Part shown: one piece after another, positions 7,218 to 15,747 of the stretch
Layout: every line of letters starts with the position of its first letter
Numbering within the stretch: the stretch's first letter is position 1
Source: a virus
DNA length: 44,655 nucleotides
Virus record (IMG/VR): IMGVR_UViG_3300036792_000104
Location: 1-44,655 of that record
Direction: 5' to 3' (one strand)
The notes under the pieces: generated by a model
The model's database searches: none
Seen by the model: the letters and a program-made list of their open reading frames with translations, nothing else
Told to the model about the DNA's origin: nothing
Position numbers and translations under genes: made by a program

Positions 7218-8642
7218 TCAGGACGTGTTGGTCTTGTACTCCACAACCGCGTGAAGGTCGTTCGGAACCGAGTCGAGCCGAACATACTGGATGTACCCGA
7301 CCTGCAAGAAGTCGGCGTATCGCTCGGTCAGCCGCATGGTGCCCGACTGCCGAACCATCCGAATGTTCATGGCGCGCTTGAAGTCACCGAACAGGACACC
7401 GCCAGCCGTAGAGGCCGAGGTGGACACCGCCGCCGCGTTCTGGTCGATGGTGACCGGGAAGCCCTCAACCGTCGCCAGAGCGCCAGTCGCGGGGCCGACC
7501 TGCACATTCGGCTGCCACAGCGGGTGACCGAAGCCATCCGTCAGGGACCGAATCTTGCCCTCGGTCGCGTCGTTCATGACGAACCGGCAGTTGCCAGCCT
7601 TGCGGTAGGCGGGGTCAACGCTCTTGGTGAGGTTGATCATGGACTGCCAGGACGGCACGCCGAGGCCGAGCGCCGCAGTAGCGGTGGACGGGTGCTGAAG
7701 GTTGAACACGGTCTCACCGGCAAGCGGCTGGTAGTAGCCACCCTTGGGCTGCGCGTCAACCTGGCCACCGGTCGTGTTCACCTGAGCGAACGCAGACAGC
7801 GACGGGTCGAGGCCGGTCATGGCCTGAGAGACGGCACCAAGACCCGCGTGCAGCTCCGCAGCGATCTTACGGCCGATGCGCTCGCCGCAACGGTCGGTCA
7901 CGAACGAGTCAACCGAGAAAGCCGAGTCGTTGATGATCGCGTAGGACGCAAGCACAACGTCGCTGGTGATGAACCAAGCGTGCATCATGCCCTGGCCGAA
8001 GCTGATCGCGGGCTGACCGCTCGACTGCGTACCCACAAGCTGCGTGTTCTCAGTGAGGTACTTACCGAGCGTGTTGGTCGGGTCGTTGGTCGGCCACGGC
8101 ATCGGAGCGCCGGTAGACGTTTCGATGGTGTTGCACAGCTCCATCAGGCCGCCGTAGTCGCGCAGACGGATAACCAGGTTATCCCAAAACGCCTGCGGAA
8201 TCAGGAAGCCAGCCGAGCCATCGACGCCAGAGCCGGGAGAAGTGGACAGCGGGGATTCGACGGTACGCTGCTCGCCAGTGGAAAGCATCCGCATCTCTTC
8301 CGGATTCAGCATCCCGCCGGGGCCTGCCATCGGATTCGACCGGAACCACTTCTCATAGGCGCGCTTGTAGCCGTCTTCTCCCGCAAGCTGCTCATCTTCC
8401 GAGCGGCCACGGACAGAGGCCATGTCACGAATGCCCTCATCGACCTTGCGAGAGCGCAGCAGCCGGTCAAGGTCGCCCTTGTCGCGGGTCAGCGCCTCAT
8501 CGGCGTCATCGAACTTCTTGCGGTCTTCAACGGTCAGCTCAGCGCCGCCGTCGAACTTCTCCATTACGGAGCGCATCGAGTCGTGCGCAGTCGCGATAGC
8601 ATCGCGTAGCGCCCTCTCACGCTCACTCATGCCGGTAGGCAT
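7218..8642 (-). CDS. Major capsid protein, HK97 fold
   Basis: The 474-residue protein starts at the ATG at 8642. A GGAGG ribosome site sits inside the last codons of the protease gene. Residues 1-115 or so form a charged helical scaffolding-like delta domain (ALRDAIATAHDSMRSVMEKF; KKFDDADEALTRDKGDLDRL). The capsid core follows, with GSAGFLIPQAFWDNLVIRLRD, IISDVVLASY-like strands (WFITSDVVLASYAIIND), and a C-terminal RYADFLQVGYIQYVRLDS. This matches the Phage_capsid pattern. The delta domain is normally removed by the protease encoded next to it. A longer frame reaching 8936 overlaps the protease and is not real. Confidence 0.93.
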   Translation of the reverse strand: MPTGMSERERALRDAIATAHDSMRSVMEKFDGGAELTVEDRKKFDDADEALTRDKGDLDRLLRSRKVDEGIRDMASVRGRSEDEQLAGEDGYKRAYEKWFRSNPMAGPGGMLNPEEMRMLSTGEQRTVESPLSTSPGSGVDGSAGFLIPQAFWDNLVIRLRDYGGLMELCNTIETSTGAPMPWPTNDPTNTLGKYLTENTQLVGTQSSGQPAISFGQGMMHAWFITSDVVLASYAIINDSAFSVDSFVTDRCGERIGRKIAAELHAGLGAVSQAMTGLDPSLSAFAQVNTTGGQVDAQPKGGYYQPLAGETVFNLQHPSTATAALGLGVPSWQSMINLTKSVDPAYRKAGNCRFVMNDATEGKIRSLTDGFGHPLWQPNVQVGPATGALATVEGFPVTIDQNAAAVSTSASTAGGVLFGDFKRAMNIRMVRQSGTMRLTERYADFLQVGYIQYVRLDSVPNDLHAVVEYKTNTS

Positions 8643-8643
8643 A

Positions 8644-9858
8644 TCAATCCTCCATTTGGATTGTTGCGAGTTCTGCGGTGCGCATCTTGAAGCGCATTCG
8701 CAGCTTTTCATCTTCCCGAGTGGAGGTAACCGGCTCGGAACGTGCTGGGTGGTCATAGCCGTTATCCGCGTTGTGCGTATGCGAGCTATCGTCATTCGCA
8801 TGGGTATGCGAGCCCTTAACGGGCGGGTGGTCTTGGTGCTGCCCATCCTCGGCCTTATTGGTCGGAGGGGACGGATTCTTGGGGTCGCCATCCTTGGCAT
8901 CGCGGGATTCCGGCGTAGACTTCCGGATCTTGGCATTGATGCCAGTCAGGAAAGACGCGCGCTGGTTATCCGGCAGAGCGTTATACAGCGAAACGAGCGC
9001 AGCCGCCATGTCGTCGTACTGCGTGCCGGTGACGGTGACTGCGGGCGCGCTGTTCTTGCTCGACCCAGCGGAGTCATCACCGATCGATCCATCCGGATTC
9101 CAGTTGGGCGGAATCTCACTGGACATGTCGAGCGACTTGGCCCGGCCGATGATGTATTTGCGAATCGCATTGTGACTCGCGCCGCCGCGACCAACCGCCT
9201 TGATGGCGTTGGAGAGGTCGTCACCGTCCGCGATGGGGTAGGAATAGTGGCCATCGGGGTTTTTGAACGCCTGCCCCTTGCCGCCCATTTCCTGCACCTG
9301 AGCGTCGGTGTACTTGGCCCGCATCTCGTGCTCATAGAACCGAGTGCGCGCTTCCATACCCGCCGCGAGTGCATCGCGGGTGCCGACCGAGGTCTGATCG
9401 TACGCCGGGAAAGTGCAGATCGAGATCTCTGGCACGCGAGCTTCGAGGATTTCCCGCTCATCGATGCCGTCTTCACCGACCGACCACTTGTCTTTCACCG
9501 GGTCGAAGCCGAATGAACAGCCGCCGTAGTTGCCAGCCCGAGTGTTCTTGACCGCATCCTGAGCGTAAGTCGTGTCCGCTAGGTTCTGCGTGTCCCAGTC
9601 GAGCCCGCCAGGGCCGTTCCTAAGACTGAGTGTACCCGCACTTTGTCGCGCGAGTGGCTTGGCCGAGTCATGGTTGTCGAGTAGAACCATGTCGCCCTCG
9701 GCCATCGTCTTGGTCAGGGCCGTGGGGTTGACCTTTTCACGGAAACCCCAAGGGGCCTTGCCGATCATGGTCCACTGGTCATACGCGATTGCGCGGCCGG
9801 TCAGGTTGCCGCTATCGGAGACAACCGGGGCCGACTTCCGCAGGAAACGACGTTCCAT
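8644..9858 (-). CDS. HK97-type prohead protease with a DUF6582-like C-terminal extension
   Basis: Residues 1-170 match the prohead protease family (S78): GRAIAYDQWTMIG, catalytic His63 in LLDNHDS, Ser115 in YGGCSFGF, and EARVPEISICTFPAYD. The protein is 404 residues long, about twice the usual size. Residues about 185-265 (GHYSYPIADGDDLSNAIKAVGRG, then RKYIIGRAKSLDMSSEIPPNW) resemble the DUF6582 module that accompanies many phage proteases. The tail is low-complexity with two SHTH motifs. The enzyme trims the capsid delta domain during head maturation. It lies between portal and capsid genes, directly abutting both. DUF naming is from memory. Confidence 0.9.
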   Translation of the reverse strand: MERRFLRKSAPVVSDSGNLTGRAIAYDQWTMIGKAPWGFREKVNPTALTKTMAEGDMVLLDNHDSAKPLARQSAGTLSLRNGPGGLDWDTQNLADTTYAQDAVKNTRAGNYGGCSFGFDPVKDKWSVGEDGIDEREILEARVPEISICTFPAYDQTSVGTRDALAAGMEARTRFYEHEMRAKYTDAQVQEMGGKGQAFKNPDGHYSYPIADGDDLSNAIKAVGRGGASHNAIRKYIIGRAKSLDMSSEIPPNWNPDGSIGDDSAGSSKNSAPAVTVTGTQYDDMAAALVSLYNALPDNQRASFLTGINAKIRKSTPESRDAKDGDPKNPSPPTNKAEDGQHQDHPPVKGSHTHANDDSSHTHNADNGYDHPARSEPVTSTREDEKLRMRFKMRTAELATIQMED

Positions 9859-11205
9859 TTAGTTCACGTCCGATTCTTGGTCATCGGGGTCTGTCCCCTT
9901 AGCAGGTGGCTTATCAGAGGGGCCGAGCGGAGCTGCGTTCGGGTTAACCATCTCGGTTTGCGAGTTGCCCGCCTGCATATTCAGCGGGGTAAGCGGCTCA
10001 TCGAGACCGTCAATCGTCGGCATGTTCTCGCGAATCCGGGCCTCATTACGAGTAAGCCAGCCCCACTGAATGGCGATGGCGTATGCCTGGAAACGCTCGG
10101 TCATCGATCCGCGCATCAAGCGGTTGAGGTCAAACTCGCAATACTGATTGCGCGCTGCCACAAGCTCGCGGCCGATCCTCTGTCCGAATCGGTTCGTGTA
10201 CCCGCTGATCGTGTAATCGATAAAGCCGACGTTCTGCTGTTCAATGCCAGTGCCCCATGATGTGGACTTCTCCACGTCCCCGACGAGGTGCGGCGGGATG
10301 CCGAACCAACGTGCAATTTCCGTCGTTTCCCAGCGCCGCGACTGCAAGAACTGCAATTGATCCGGCGGAATGGTGAGCGGCTGGAATGTGGTTTCCGCGT
10401 CAAGCACCGCGACTTCCGCAGCGTGCCCAACGCCGCCATGCTTTTGCATCCACTTCATGCGGATTGCATCGGCCTGGCCCTGCCGAGCTAGCGGGGCCTT
10501 GACGTTGATGACGCCGCCGAGCATGGTCCCGTTACGGTAGAAGCGCGCCGCGAGCCGGTCACCGGAAATGGCGGTGCCGATCGTGCGCTGAGCCATCTCG
10601 ACCATCGACAGGCCGCGAACGCCGTCAATGCCCATGCCACAGAGGTGCATTACCTCAAACGTGGTGAGGATGATGTCAGGCTTGTTCGCGTCTATGTGCC
10701 CGGTCTGCGGATTGATCTGCTTGACGTTGAAGATCTTGTTGCCCTCGGCATCCAAACCAACCTTGACGCGGCTTGGGTAGATCGGAACCAAGTCAACAAT
10801 TGGCCCAGAGGTCGGGCCGGTCGGTCCTGGCCCACGGATCTTCCGAATGTAGGCATTGCCCCACGTCGCGATGTGGACAACCGCCAGCTCCCACAGCTCA
10901 AACTGAGTGTAGGTCGTGTTGGGGTTGTTTGAATCCAAGATGCGCGGGTGTAGCAGTTCCTTGCCGGGGTCTTTGTAGGTCTTGATGGGGCAACCGGCGA
11001 TCACCGTAGACAACAGGCCGACACAGCGCCAGAACACAGGCAGCGCAAGCGCGTTCTCTGCCGTGATGCTCTCGCCTGTGTCAGAGCTGTTGATCTGCCC
11101 GTAGATTGAGTCGAGCGCTAGGGAGCTGAGCGGCACCGTAGGCGACTCAAACGGGTTGTGGATGCCCCCCAGCGCGTCACGCCGTTCTAGGTTGAACAGA
11201 GACAC
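9859..11205 (-). CDS. Portal protein, HK97 family
   Basis: The 448-residue protein begins at a GTG at 11205 after AGGGGG. It has the HK97 portal pattern: ENALALPVFWRCVGLLSTVIAG, NTTYTQFELWELAVVHIATWGN, VMHLCGMGIDGVRGLSMVEMA, a Gly-rich FYRNGTMLGGVI strand, and the RWETTEIARWFGIPPHLVGD segment that is nearly invariant in this family. The dodecameric ring forms the DNA entry vertex. The C-terminal 50 residues are Pro/Asp-rich and disordered. It lies between terminase and protease genes. Confidence 0.95.
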   Translation of the reverse strand: MSLFNLERRDALGGIHNPFESPTVPLSSLALDSIYGQINSSDTGESITAENALALPVFWRCVGLLSTVIAGCPIKTYKDPGKELLHPRILDSNNPNTTYTQFELWELAVVHIATWGNAYIRKIRGPGPTGPTSGPIVDLVPIYPSRVKVGLDAEGNKIFNVKQINPQTGHIDANKPDIILTTFEVMHLCGMGIDGVRGLSMVEMAQRTIGTAISGDRLAARFYRNGTMLGGVINVKAPLARQGQADAIRMKWMQKHGGVGHAAEVAVLDAETTFQPLTIPPDQLQFLQSRRWETTEIARWFGIPPHLVGDVEKSTSWGTGIEQQNVGFIDYTISGYTNRFGQRIGRELVAARNQYCEFDLNRLMRGSMTERFQAYAIAIQWGWLTRNEARIRENMPTIDGLDEPLTPLNMQAGNSQTEMVNPNAAPLGPSDKPPAKGTDPDDQESDVN

Positions 11206-11216
11206 GCTGCGCCCCC

Positions 11217-11549
11217 TTACAGAGCCTTGATCACGTCATCCACGGCTACCTGAGCCGCGCCGTTGGCCTTGAGTCGGCCGAGGTCGCGCACGAGCTTGGC
11301 AGCATGGGCCGCAAGCACCTTTTCACTAGACGCGGGCTGACGCTCGATGGCCAGCACGACCGCGAGCCCACCGATAATGGCCGAGTATTCCCAGCCAGTC
11401 AGTGCGCCGATGCCGGTAAGAGTACCGACCGCGCCGAGGATTTCCGTTAGGGTGAGCTTGGCCGAGCTGAGCTGAGCCACTACCCTATTGCCGAAGCTGC
11501 CAGCGCTTCGCAGCGCATTTAGCGCCTTGGTGAGATCTACCTTTTTCAT
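11217..11549 (-). CDS. Small protein with one or two hydrophobic segments, unknown
   Basis: The 110-residue product has a basic amphipathic head. Hydrophobic stretches follow (EILGAVGTLTGIGALTGWEYSAIIGGLAVVLAIE), long enough for one or two membrane spans. Its tail is a helical Ala/Lys-rich segment ending in VAVDDVIKAL. It sits between the large terminase and portal genes, where actinophages often keep small accessory genes. A holin-like role is possible but not supported by more than hydrophobicity. Confidence 0.7.
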   Translation of the reverse strand: MKKVDLTKALNALRSAGSFGNRVVAQLSSAKLTLTEILGAVGTLTGIGALTGWEYSAIIGGLAVVLAIERQPASSEKVLAAHAAKLVRDLGRLKANGAAQVAVDDVIKAL

Positions 11550-11562
11550 TGCCCCGTGCCTC

Positions 11563-13203
11563 TTATCCTACGTAAAGCGGTTCCGGTGGGTCATTGCGCC
11601 CGCGCATTGGGTCGGGCCTATCCTCTTCTCCATACGCTGAAACTGGAATTGCGTACTTCGAGGGCCGAGTTCCGCCGTATTCGCCTGCGTGCTCGTCCTG
11701 CATGTAGTAATCCACGCGGGATAGAGCCATTACAGCGGCCACGGCCAGGTCGATTTTACGCGGCGAATTAGCCGCATCCTTGACAATTCGAGTGCCGCGA
11801 GCATCCGTTTTGGTTGTGGCATTGTTGAGGTGCCGAATGAGCGCGGGGTTATTGTCGTGGGTGACCGTTTGGTCCCGCACACGTTCAAAGAATCGCTGTG
11901 TGGCCGGTCCCATATGGGAAAGGTTCTGCGGGAATGTGACGACGGGTAGACCTTCATCGGTCAATGTCTCTGCCGAGTCAAGCCATAGCCATTCGTCCCA
12001 TGCGATCTCTCGGACGTTGTAATCCTTGCACGCTTGGCGAATAGCCTCACGCACCATTGCGCGCGGCACGGTCCAATTAGGCTCATCCTGCGGACGCTCC
12101 CAAAGACCGAGCACACCAATCTGCGGGATCTCTTCGACCGAGACAACGACTAGAGCGGTACAGTCTCCGGACTTGCTTCCGTCGAATCCCAAGACCACGC
12201 CACGGGGGCATTGCAAGATAGACGGTCGCTCCGACTCGTAGCACAGTGACCAACTCCCCTGCGGCAGCCATGCCCGTGCGTTGTTCACCCACTGGTTTAG
12301 GCGCTTGGTGCGGAAGTCCGATTCGGAAACCTTGGTCAGAACAGACGCAAAGTCTTCCGGGTCGATGAGGTCGCCATAGCCGGGGTTGGCCATCTGATGG
12401 ACGGCCGAGTCTTTATAGTCAGCCTCTTCCGGCGCACCGTACCAGGCCATGAAGAAATTCGGGTCGATCACTTCGCCGCTGGCAACCTTGAGGCCGTACT
12501 GATACCGGCGGTAGCAGATCGAGTCTTGGCCCGTTTGATCGGCCTTGACGCCTGCGGTTGTGATGATTAGCAGCAGTGGATCGATGCGAGCGCCCTGCGC
12601 TTCCGCGAGCACGTTATACAGCTCATCGGTCGGCGCGGCGTGCAGCTCATCGTAGATGATCTCAGTTGGGTTGAGACCTTCCTTGGTGAACGCTTCGCTT
12701 GAGAGCACTTTATAAACGCTCCCGGTAGAAGTATACTCCAAGGCATCGCGGTACGGGGTTATCTGGTCTGAGAGGAACGGGTCAAGCTCGACCATGCGGC
12801 GCGCAACGCCGAAGACAATGCGGGCCTGTTCCTTGTCCGCAGCGGCAGAGTAGATCTCAGATCCATCTGAGCCCATCATCAGACCGTAGAGTCCGACCGC
12901 GCTTCCGAGAGCTGACTTCCCGTTCTTGCGAGGCAGGCCAATCATGGCCTCACGGTGCCGCAGACGGCCATCAGGACGCCGCGCGTGGACCATGCCAGTC
13001 ATCTCGCGCTGCCAGGGCCTCATGCGTAGCAGCGTGCCCGCTCGACCGCCCCAAGACTCCTTGGTGACGCGGCAGTAATCCTCTACAAACTCATCAACAT
13101 ACTGGCCGTCGCCCCGGTCAATGTCAGCCTGATCTACTGGTGTGAGAAAAAGGGGTCGGCATGTAGCCGTTATCACTTGCCGAGTGCGGGAATGGCCGGG
13201 CAT
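11563..13203 (-). CDS. terL: Terminase large subunit
   Basis: The motor protein packages DNA into proheads. In the 546-residue frame, a Walker A-like motif GLPRKNGKSA lies at about residues 89-98 and Walker B EIIYDE at about 181-186, followed by LHAAPTDEL. The C-terminal nuclease domain shows GFDGSKSGDCTALVV, and later NSPRKIDLAVAAVMAL with its conserved Asp. The ATG at 13203 overlaps the preceding gene by 31 bp without a clear ribosome site. A GTG at 13176, forming a GTGA overlap with the upstream stop, is an equally good start and would remove nine residues. Confidence 0.95.
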   Translation of the reverse strand: MPGHSRTRQVITATCRPLFLTPVDQADIDRGDGQYVDEFVEDYCRVTKESWGGRAGTLLRMRPWQREMTGMVHARRPDGRLRHREAMIGLPRKNGKSALGSAVGLYGLMMGSDGSEIYSAAADKEQARIVFGVARRMVELDPFLSDQITPYRDALEYTSTGSVYKVLSSEAFTKEGLNPTEIIYDELHAAPTDELYNVLAEAQGARIDPLLLIITTAGVKADQTGQDSICYRRYQYGLKVASGEVIDPNFFMAWYGAPEEADYKDSAVHQMANPGYGDLIDPEDFASVLTKVSESDFRTKRLNQWVNNARAWLPQGSWSLCYESERPSILQCPRGVVLGFDGSKSGDCTALVVVSVEEIPQIGVLGLWERPQDEPNWTVPRAMVREAIRQACKDYNVREIAWDEWLWLDSAETLTDEGLPVVTFPQNLSHMGPATQRFFERVRDQTVTHDNNPALIRHLNNATTKTDARGTRIVKDAANSPRKIDLAVAAVMALSRVDYYMQDEHAGEYGGTRPSKYAIPVSAYGEEDRPDPMRGRNDPPEPLYVG

Positions 13204-13487
13204 CCGAGGTCGGCCGCGAGCTGAGCTAGCGCCGCGTGCTCTTGCTGGTCATACGCGCGGGAAGGGTTGGTGTTCGGATTGCCCGGCGGTGGCTGTAGCG
13301 CCTTGACGGTATCGAGCGTGCGGCACAGGTGGGCTTCGAACTGAGACGACTGCGCGGCCGAGGCGTTCTTGGCTGCGGTGATCTGCTCTTGGGTCACAAA
13401 GAAACTAACCCCGATCGCAACGCCAATGATGACCAGCGCGCAGACGGCAGCCATCGCCCCGAAGAATGACGAACTGAATCGTTCCAT
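13173..13487 (-). CDS. Signal-anchor membrane protein of the putative lysis group
   Basis: The 104-residue product has one N-terminal membrane span (FFGAMAAVCALVIIGVAIGVSFFV) and an outward Ala/Gln-rich tail with two Cys and a PPPGNPNTNPS stretch. AAAGGA precedes the start. It is the last of four consecutive small genes between the terminase subunits, three of which encode membrane proteins. The layout suggests a holin/spanin-like set, but no sequence motif proves it. Confidence 0.7.
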   Translation of the reverse strand: MERFSSSFFGAMAAVCALVIIGVAIGVSFFVTQEQITAAKNASAAQSSQFEAHLCRTLDTVKALQPPPGNPNTNPSRAYDQQEHAALAQLAADLGCPAIPALGK

Positions 13488-13493
13488 TGATTA

Positions 13494-13775
13494 TCAGTCC
13501 TTTTGGAGAAGCTGAATGTCGCGCGTGTTGAGCGTGATCCGAGTCTCGTGATCCGCCAGCTTGGCGGTGGTTACCTCATTGGCGCGCTGCGTGCGCTCCA
13601 TAAAGGCATCGAACCGCAGCGTAAGCGCCGTGGTGGCCGCCGTGTTGTCCCGTAGGGCAATCGTTGACTCGCGTTCCTGTCCGCCCCGCTTGTAAAACCA
13701 GGCGATGCCGCCACCCAAGAGGCCAACTACGGCCACGACAGCGATCAGAATCGAAGCAAGGGTAGCGGCGTCCAT
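13494..13775 (-). CDS. Membrane-anchored coiled-coil protein, holin-like
   Basis: The 93-residue product has one N-terminal span (LASILIAVVAVVGLLGGGIAWFY), then a basic turn and a long heptad-like helix (AFMERTQRANEVTTAKLADHETRI). The start ATG overlaps the stop of the cysteine hydrolase gene (TAATG), with GGGAG seven bases upstream. This one-span plus coiled-coil design is common among actinophage proteins annotated as putative holins or holin partners next to a lysin gene. Confidence 0.75.
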   Translation of the reverse strand: MDAATLASILIAVVAVVGLLGGGIAWFYKRGGQERESTIALRDNTAATTALTLRFDAFMERTQRANEVTTAKLADHETRITLNTRDIQLLQKD

Positions 13776-14275
13776 TACTTAGCTCCCAAGAGGTCATAGA
13801 GACTGCCGGGTGTGACGTAGCCGGGCCACCTGCCGTCAGTGAACAGGTGAACGCCCGCGTCCTGGTAGCACTGATCGACTAGTTGCGAACAGATCATGTG
13901 CTTACTCGTCTGCACGAACGTCTTTAGGAACGGTAGCGGCAGATTGAGCCTATGAGCGACTAGCGCCCCGTAGTCGGCAAAGCTGTACGGAGTGCCGACA
14001 TAGCCAAGCGCCGCCTTGACGATGGCCGTCCGCTGAGTTGAGGTCAGGTCGAAATGGCCGGTTGACCAGTCGATGCCAGTCGCGGGGTACTCAGAGAGCG
14101 TGTGCAGCTTCGCGCCGCCCGGCTCGGCTTCCACGATGCCGGTACCGACGAACACAAAGGCGTGCTCGTAATTCTCATAGCCGTCGCCATTGAGCCACTG
14201 GCCGAGGCGAATCCACTTCGCAGCGGGCGCACCCATCTGCACAAGCCCAAAGTCACCTATCAGCGGAGTTGTCAT
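13775..14275 (-). CDS. Permuted NlpC/P60-like (papain-fold) cysteine hydrolase, candidate lysin
   Basis: The 166-residue protein shows the order expected of the circularly permuted NlpC/P60 (YiiX/LRAT-like) fold. His38 comes first, in YEHAFVFVGTGIVEAEPGGA. A GTPYSFADYGALVA turn follows. Cys129 comes last, in HMICSQLVDQCYQDAG. Members of this fold cut or transfer amide bonds, including peptidoglycan peptides. There is no signal peptide. Neighbouring genes encode three small membrane proteins, so a lysis function is plausible; release from the cell would need a holin. The assignment to lysis is inference. The fold assignment is fairly secure. Confidence 0.75.
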   Translation of the reverse strand: MTTPLIGDFGLVQMGAPAAKWIRLGQWLNGDGYENYEHAFVFVGTGIVEAEPGGAKLHTLSEYPATGIDWSTGHFDLTSTQRTAIVKAALGYVGTPYSFADYGALVAHRLNLPLPFLKTFVQTSKHMICSQLVDQCYQDAGVHLFTDGRWPGYVTPGSLYDLLGAK

Positions 14276-14498
14276 CGAATTGCCCCATCAGTTCCTTGTG
14301 GTGCCGCTCGTGCATGGCTTTGAGTTCCTTGTGGTGCTCGTGCCGCTGAGCGATTACCTTGTCTGTCACGCGGAATGCGCTGGCAATGAGTGCCAGCCGC
14401 AGGAAATCTGAGCCCGCCCCGCTCCAAAGCAGGTAAGGCCAGCTATTTGCGCTCGTGAGTCCCCAGAACCACATGACGTGGCCCCACCACGCGCTCAC
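14253..14498 (-). CDS. Small membrane protein with His-rich helical tail
   Basis: The 81-residue product begins with two aromatic hydrophobic segments (WWGHVMWFWGLTSANSWPYLLWSG; FLRLALIASAF). It ends in a His/Lys/Glu helix (HEHHKELKAMHERHHKELM) that contains an internal duplication of HHKEL. Similar 'SANSWPYLLWSGAGSD' proteins are frequent in actinophages near lysis genes. It overlaps the hydrolase gene by 23 bp and the small terminase stop by 4 bp, so the genes are probably co-translated. Confidence 0.75.
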   Translation of the reverse strand: MSAWWGHVMWFWGLTSANSWPYLLWSGAGSDFLRLALIASAFRVTDKVIAQRHEHHKELKAMHERHHKELMGQFDDNSADR

Positions 14499-14980
14499 CG
14501 ACCGGCGTTCTTTTGCGCCTTTGCCTTGAGGTCGAGTAGCGCGTTGGCTCGCTTCACTTCCTGAATGCCGAGCCGCATTCGATCACTAGGGCTGAACCCC
14601 AGCATCGAAAGAATCTTAATGATCTGCGCGCGGGTCTGCCTCACTTCGCGGATCAGGCCGTGAGCTACTACGCCGCCCGCCGCGCCGCGCACCATGAGGC
14701 CGTCCGTCTTGATCTGCGCTTGGTAGGCTTCCAATTCGTCCTGTGCGAGCGCTAGCATGGTCACAAGGTGTTCGTCTTCCTCGTGCAGCCAATGGCCAGC
14801 CGACCAGATCTTATCCCACATCGCGGTCCCAGCGGGGCCTAGGTCTTCCACACAGACCGGAGCTTGCCATTCAGGCGTGCGGATGGCTACTTCCTGCGAC
14901 GGCAGCTCGCGGCCATCTGCGGCTACACCCGGCTTGCGATCGTTCGGCCGAGCGCCAGCGGGTTTGTAGTGTCGTGCCAC
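14495..14980 (-). CDS. terS: Terminase small subunit, P27 type
   Basis: The 161-residue product starts at a GTG at 14980. It resembles P27-like small terminases: PVCVEDLGPAGTAMWDKIWSAG, a central helix (LVTMLALAQDELEAYQAQI), a short beta hairpin GLMVRGAAGG, a second helix (RQTRAQIIKILSMLGFSPSDRMRLGIQEVK), and a basic tail. It recognises the packaging start on phage DNA. It is separated from the large subunit by the lysis-like genes, an arrangement seen in other actinophages. Confidence 0.85.
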   Translation of the reverse strand: MARHYKPAGARPNDRKPGVAADGRELPSQEVAIRTPEWQAPVCVEDLGPAGTAMWDKIWSAGHWLHEEDEHLVTMLALAQDELEAYQAQIKTDGLMVRGAAGGVVAHGLIREVRQTRAQIIKILSMLGFSPSDRMRLGIQEVKRANALLDLKAKAQKNAGR

Positions 14981-15438
14981 GCTTCGCTCACCACCTAAAT
15001 TAAGTCGAAAATGTGCCCGAATTTGTCGGATTTACCAGGCTTTGCCGCCAAAACGGACAGATCGGCTTAAAATCAGGCGAAAATTACATGCAATTATGCG
15101 CGTGCCTGATAAGCGGCTCCTGCGCGGCAGCCGGTTTGAAGATTTGCCACCCCCCGGCCTGCCAGTGCCAAGCGATGGTGACTCAGCGGCAGCGCCAGTG
15201 GATGTCATGACCGGGTGACTACCCCACGATGCAGCGATGCAACAGTGCCAAGGTACCTCACGGTCACCACCCCAACGGCGAACGTTGGCATTCCTTTTTC
15301 GCCGGGTGGGGTCTGGTAGCGAAAATAGGAGGTCAGCAGTACCAGGCGAAAACTGTAGTACGCAATTCTATTTTTAAAGCAATGCACACTACATAATTAA
15401 GTATGTCGTTGTGGTGAATCAATGAATCAAGTATGTCT
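14981..15438. other. Intergenic region upstream of the small terminase gene
   Basis: I see no convincing gene in these 458 bases. The left half is GC-rich with short dyads. The right end (15350-15440) turns AT-rich and carries AAGTATGTC twice, at 15399 and 15429. Because small terminases often bind near their own gene, a packaging site here is possible but unproven. A 60-codon leftward frame at 15387-15205 has no ribosome site and poor coding character. Confidence 0.5.
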
Positions 15439-15741
15439 TTATTGTCTACGCTTATTCCATGCGATGTTGCAACGCAGATGTGCGTAGTCTAGATTGCTTC
15501 TATCATCACTACCATTGTTACGTCTTGGTATGACATGTTCAATTGATAGTTGTTTAAGTATTACTATTGGTTGATGACATATACAACACAACATACCAAT
15601 ACGAAACTCTTGACGCATTGTTCGTTCATTACGTTTGTATTCAGCAGAATACGATTGATTAGAACGATTGTGTTGTATTACTGATTGTGGACAACGCTGA
15701 TAACGATCATGTATTGCACCACATTTGCATGAACGTTTCAT
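15439..15741 (-). CDS. HNH endonuclease, AT-rich
   Basis: The 100-residue protein has CKCGAIHDRYQRCPQS at the N-terminus. The HNH core follows: CCICHQPIVIL, then LSIEHVIPRRNNGSDDRSNLDYAHLRCNIAWNKRR, with H in EHVIP, N in SNLDYAHLRCN and paired CxxC zinc ligands. HNH proteins nick or cut DNA and may aid packaging or act as homing nucleases. The gene is far richer in A and T than its neighbours, a sign of recent transfer. It lies near the small terminase, as HNH genes often do in cos phages. Confidence 0.88.
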   Translation of the reverse strand: MKRSCKCGAIHDRYQRCPQSVIQHNRSNQSYSAEYKRNERTMRQEFRIGMLCCICHQPIVILKQLSIEHVIPRRNNGSDDRSNLDYAHLRCNIAWNKRRQ

Positions 15742-15747
15742 CGTGTG

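Noticed and set aside
7203-8609. 468-codon rightward frame opposite the capsid gene
   Set aside because: It is a shadow of the high-GC capsid gene, Arg/His/Gly-rich without domains, and has no ribosome site. The leftward capsid frame is certain.
8422-9516. 364-codon rightward frame opposite the protease gene
   Set aside because: It mirrors the protease coding bias and has repetitive composition with no recognisable fold.
15205-15387. 60-codon leftward frame upstream of the small terminase
   Set aside because: There is no ribosome site for its GTG, the third positions are not biased, and it spans the change from AT-rich to GC-rich sequence.
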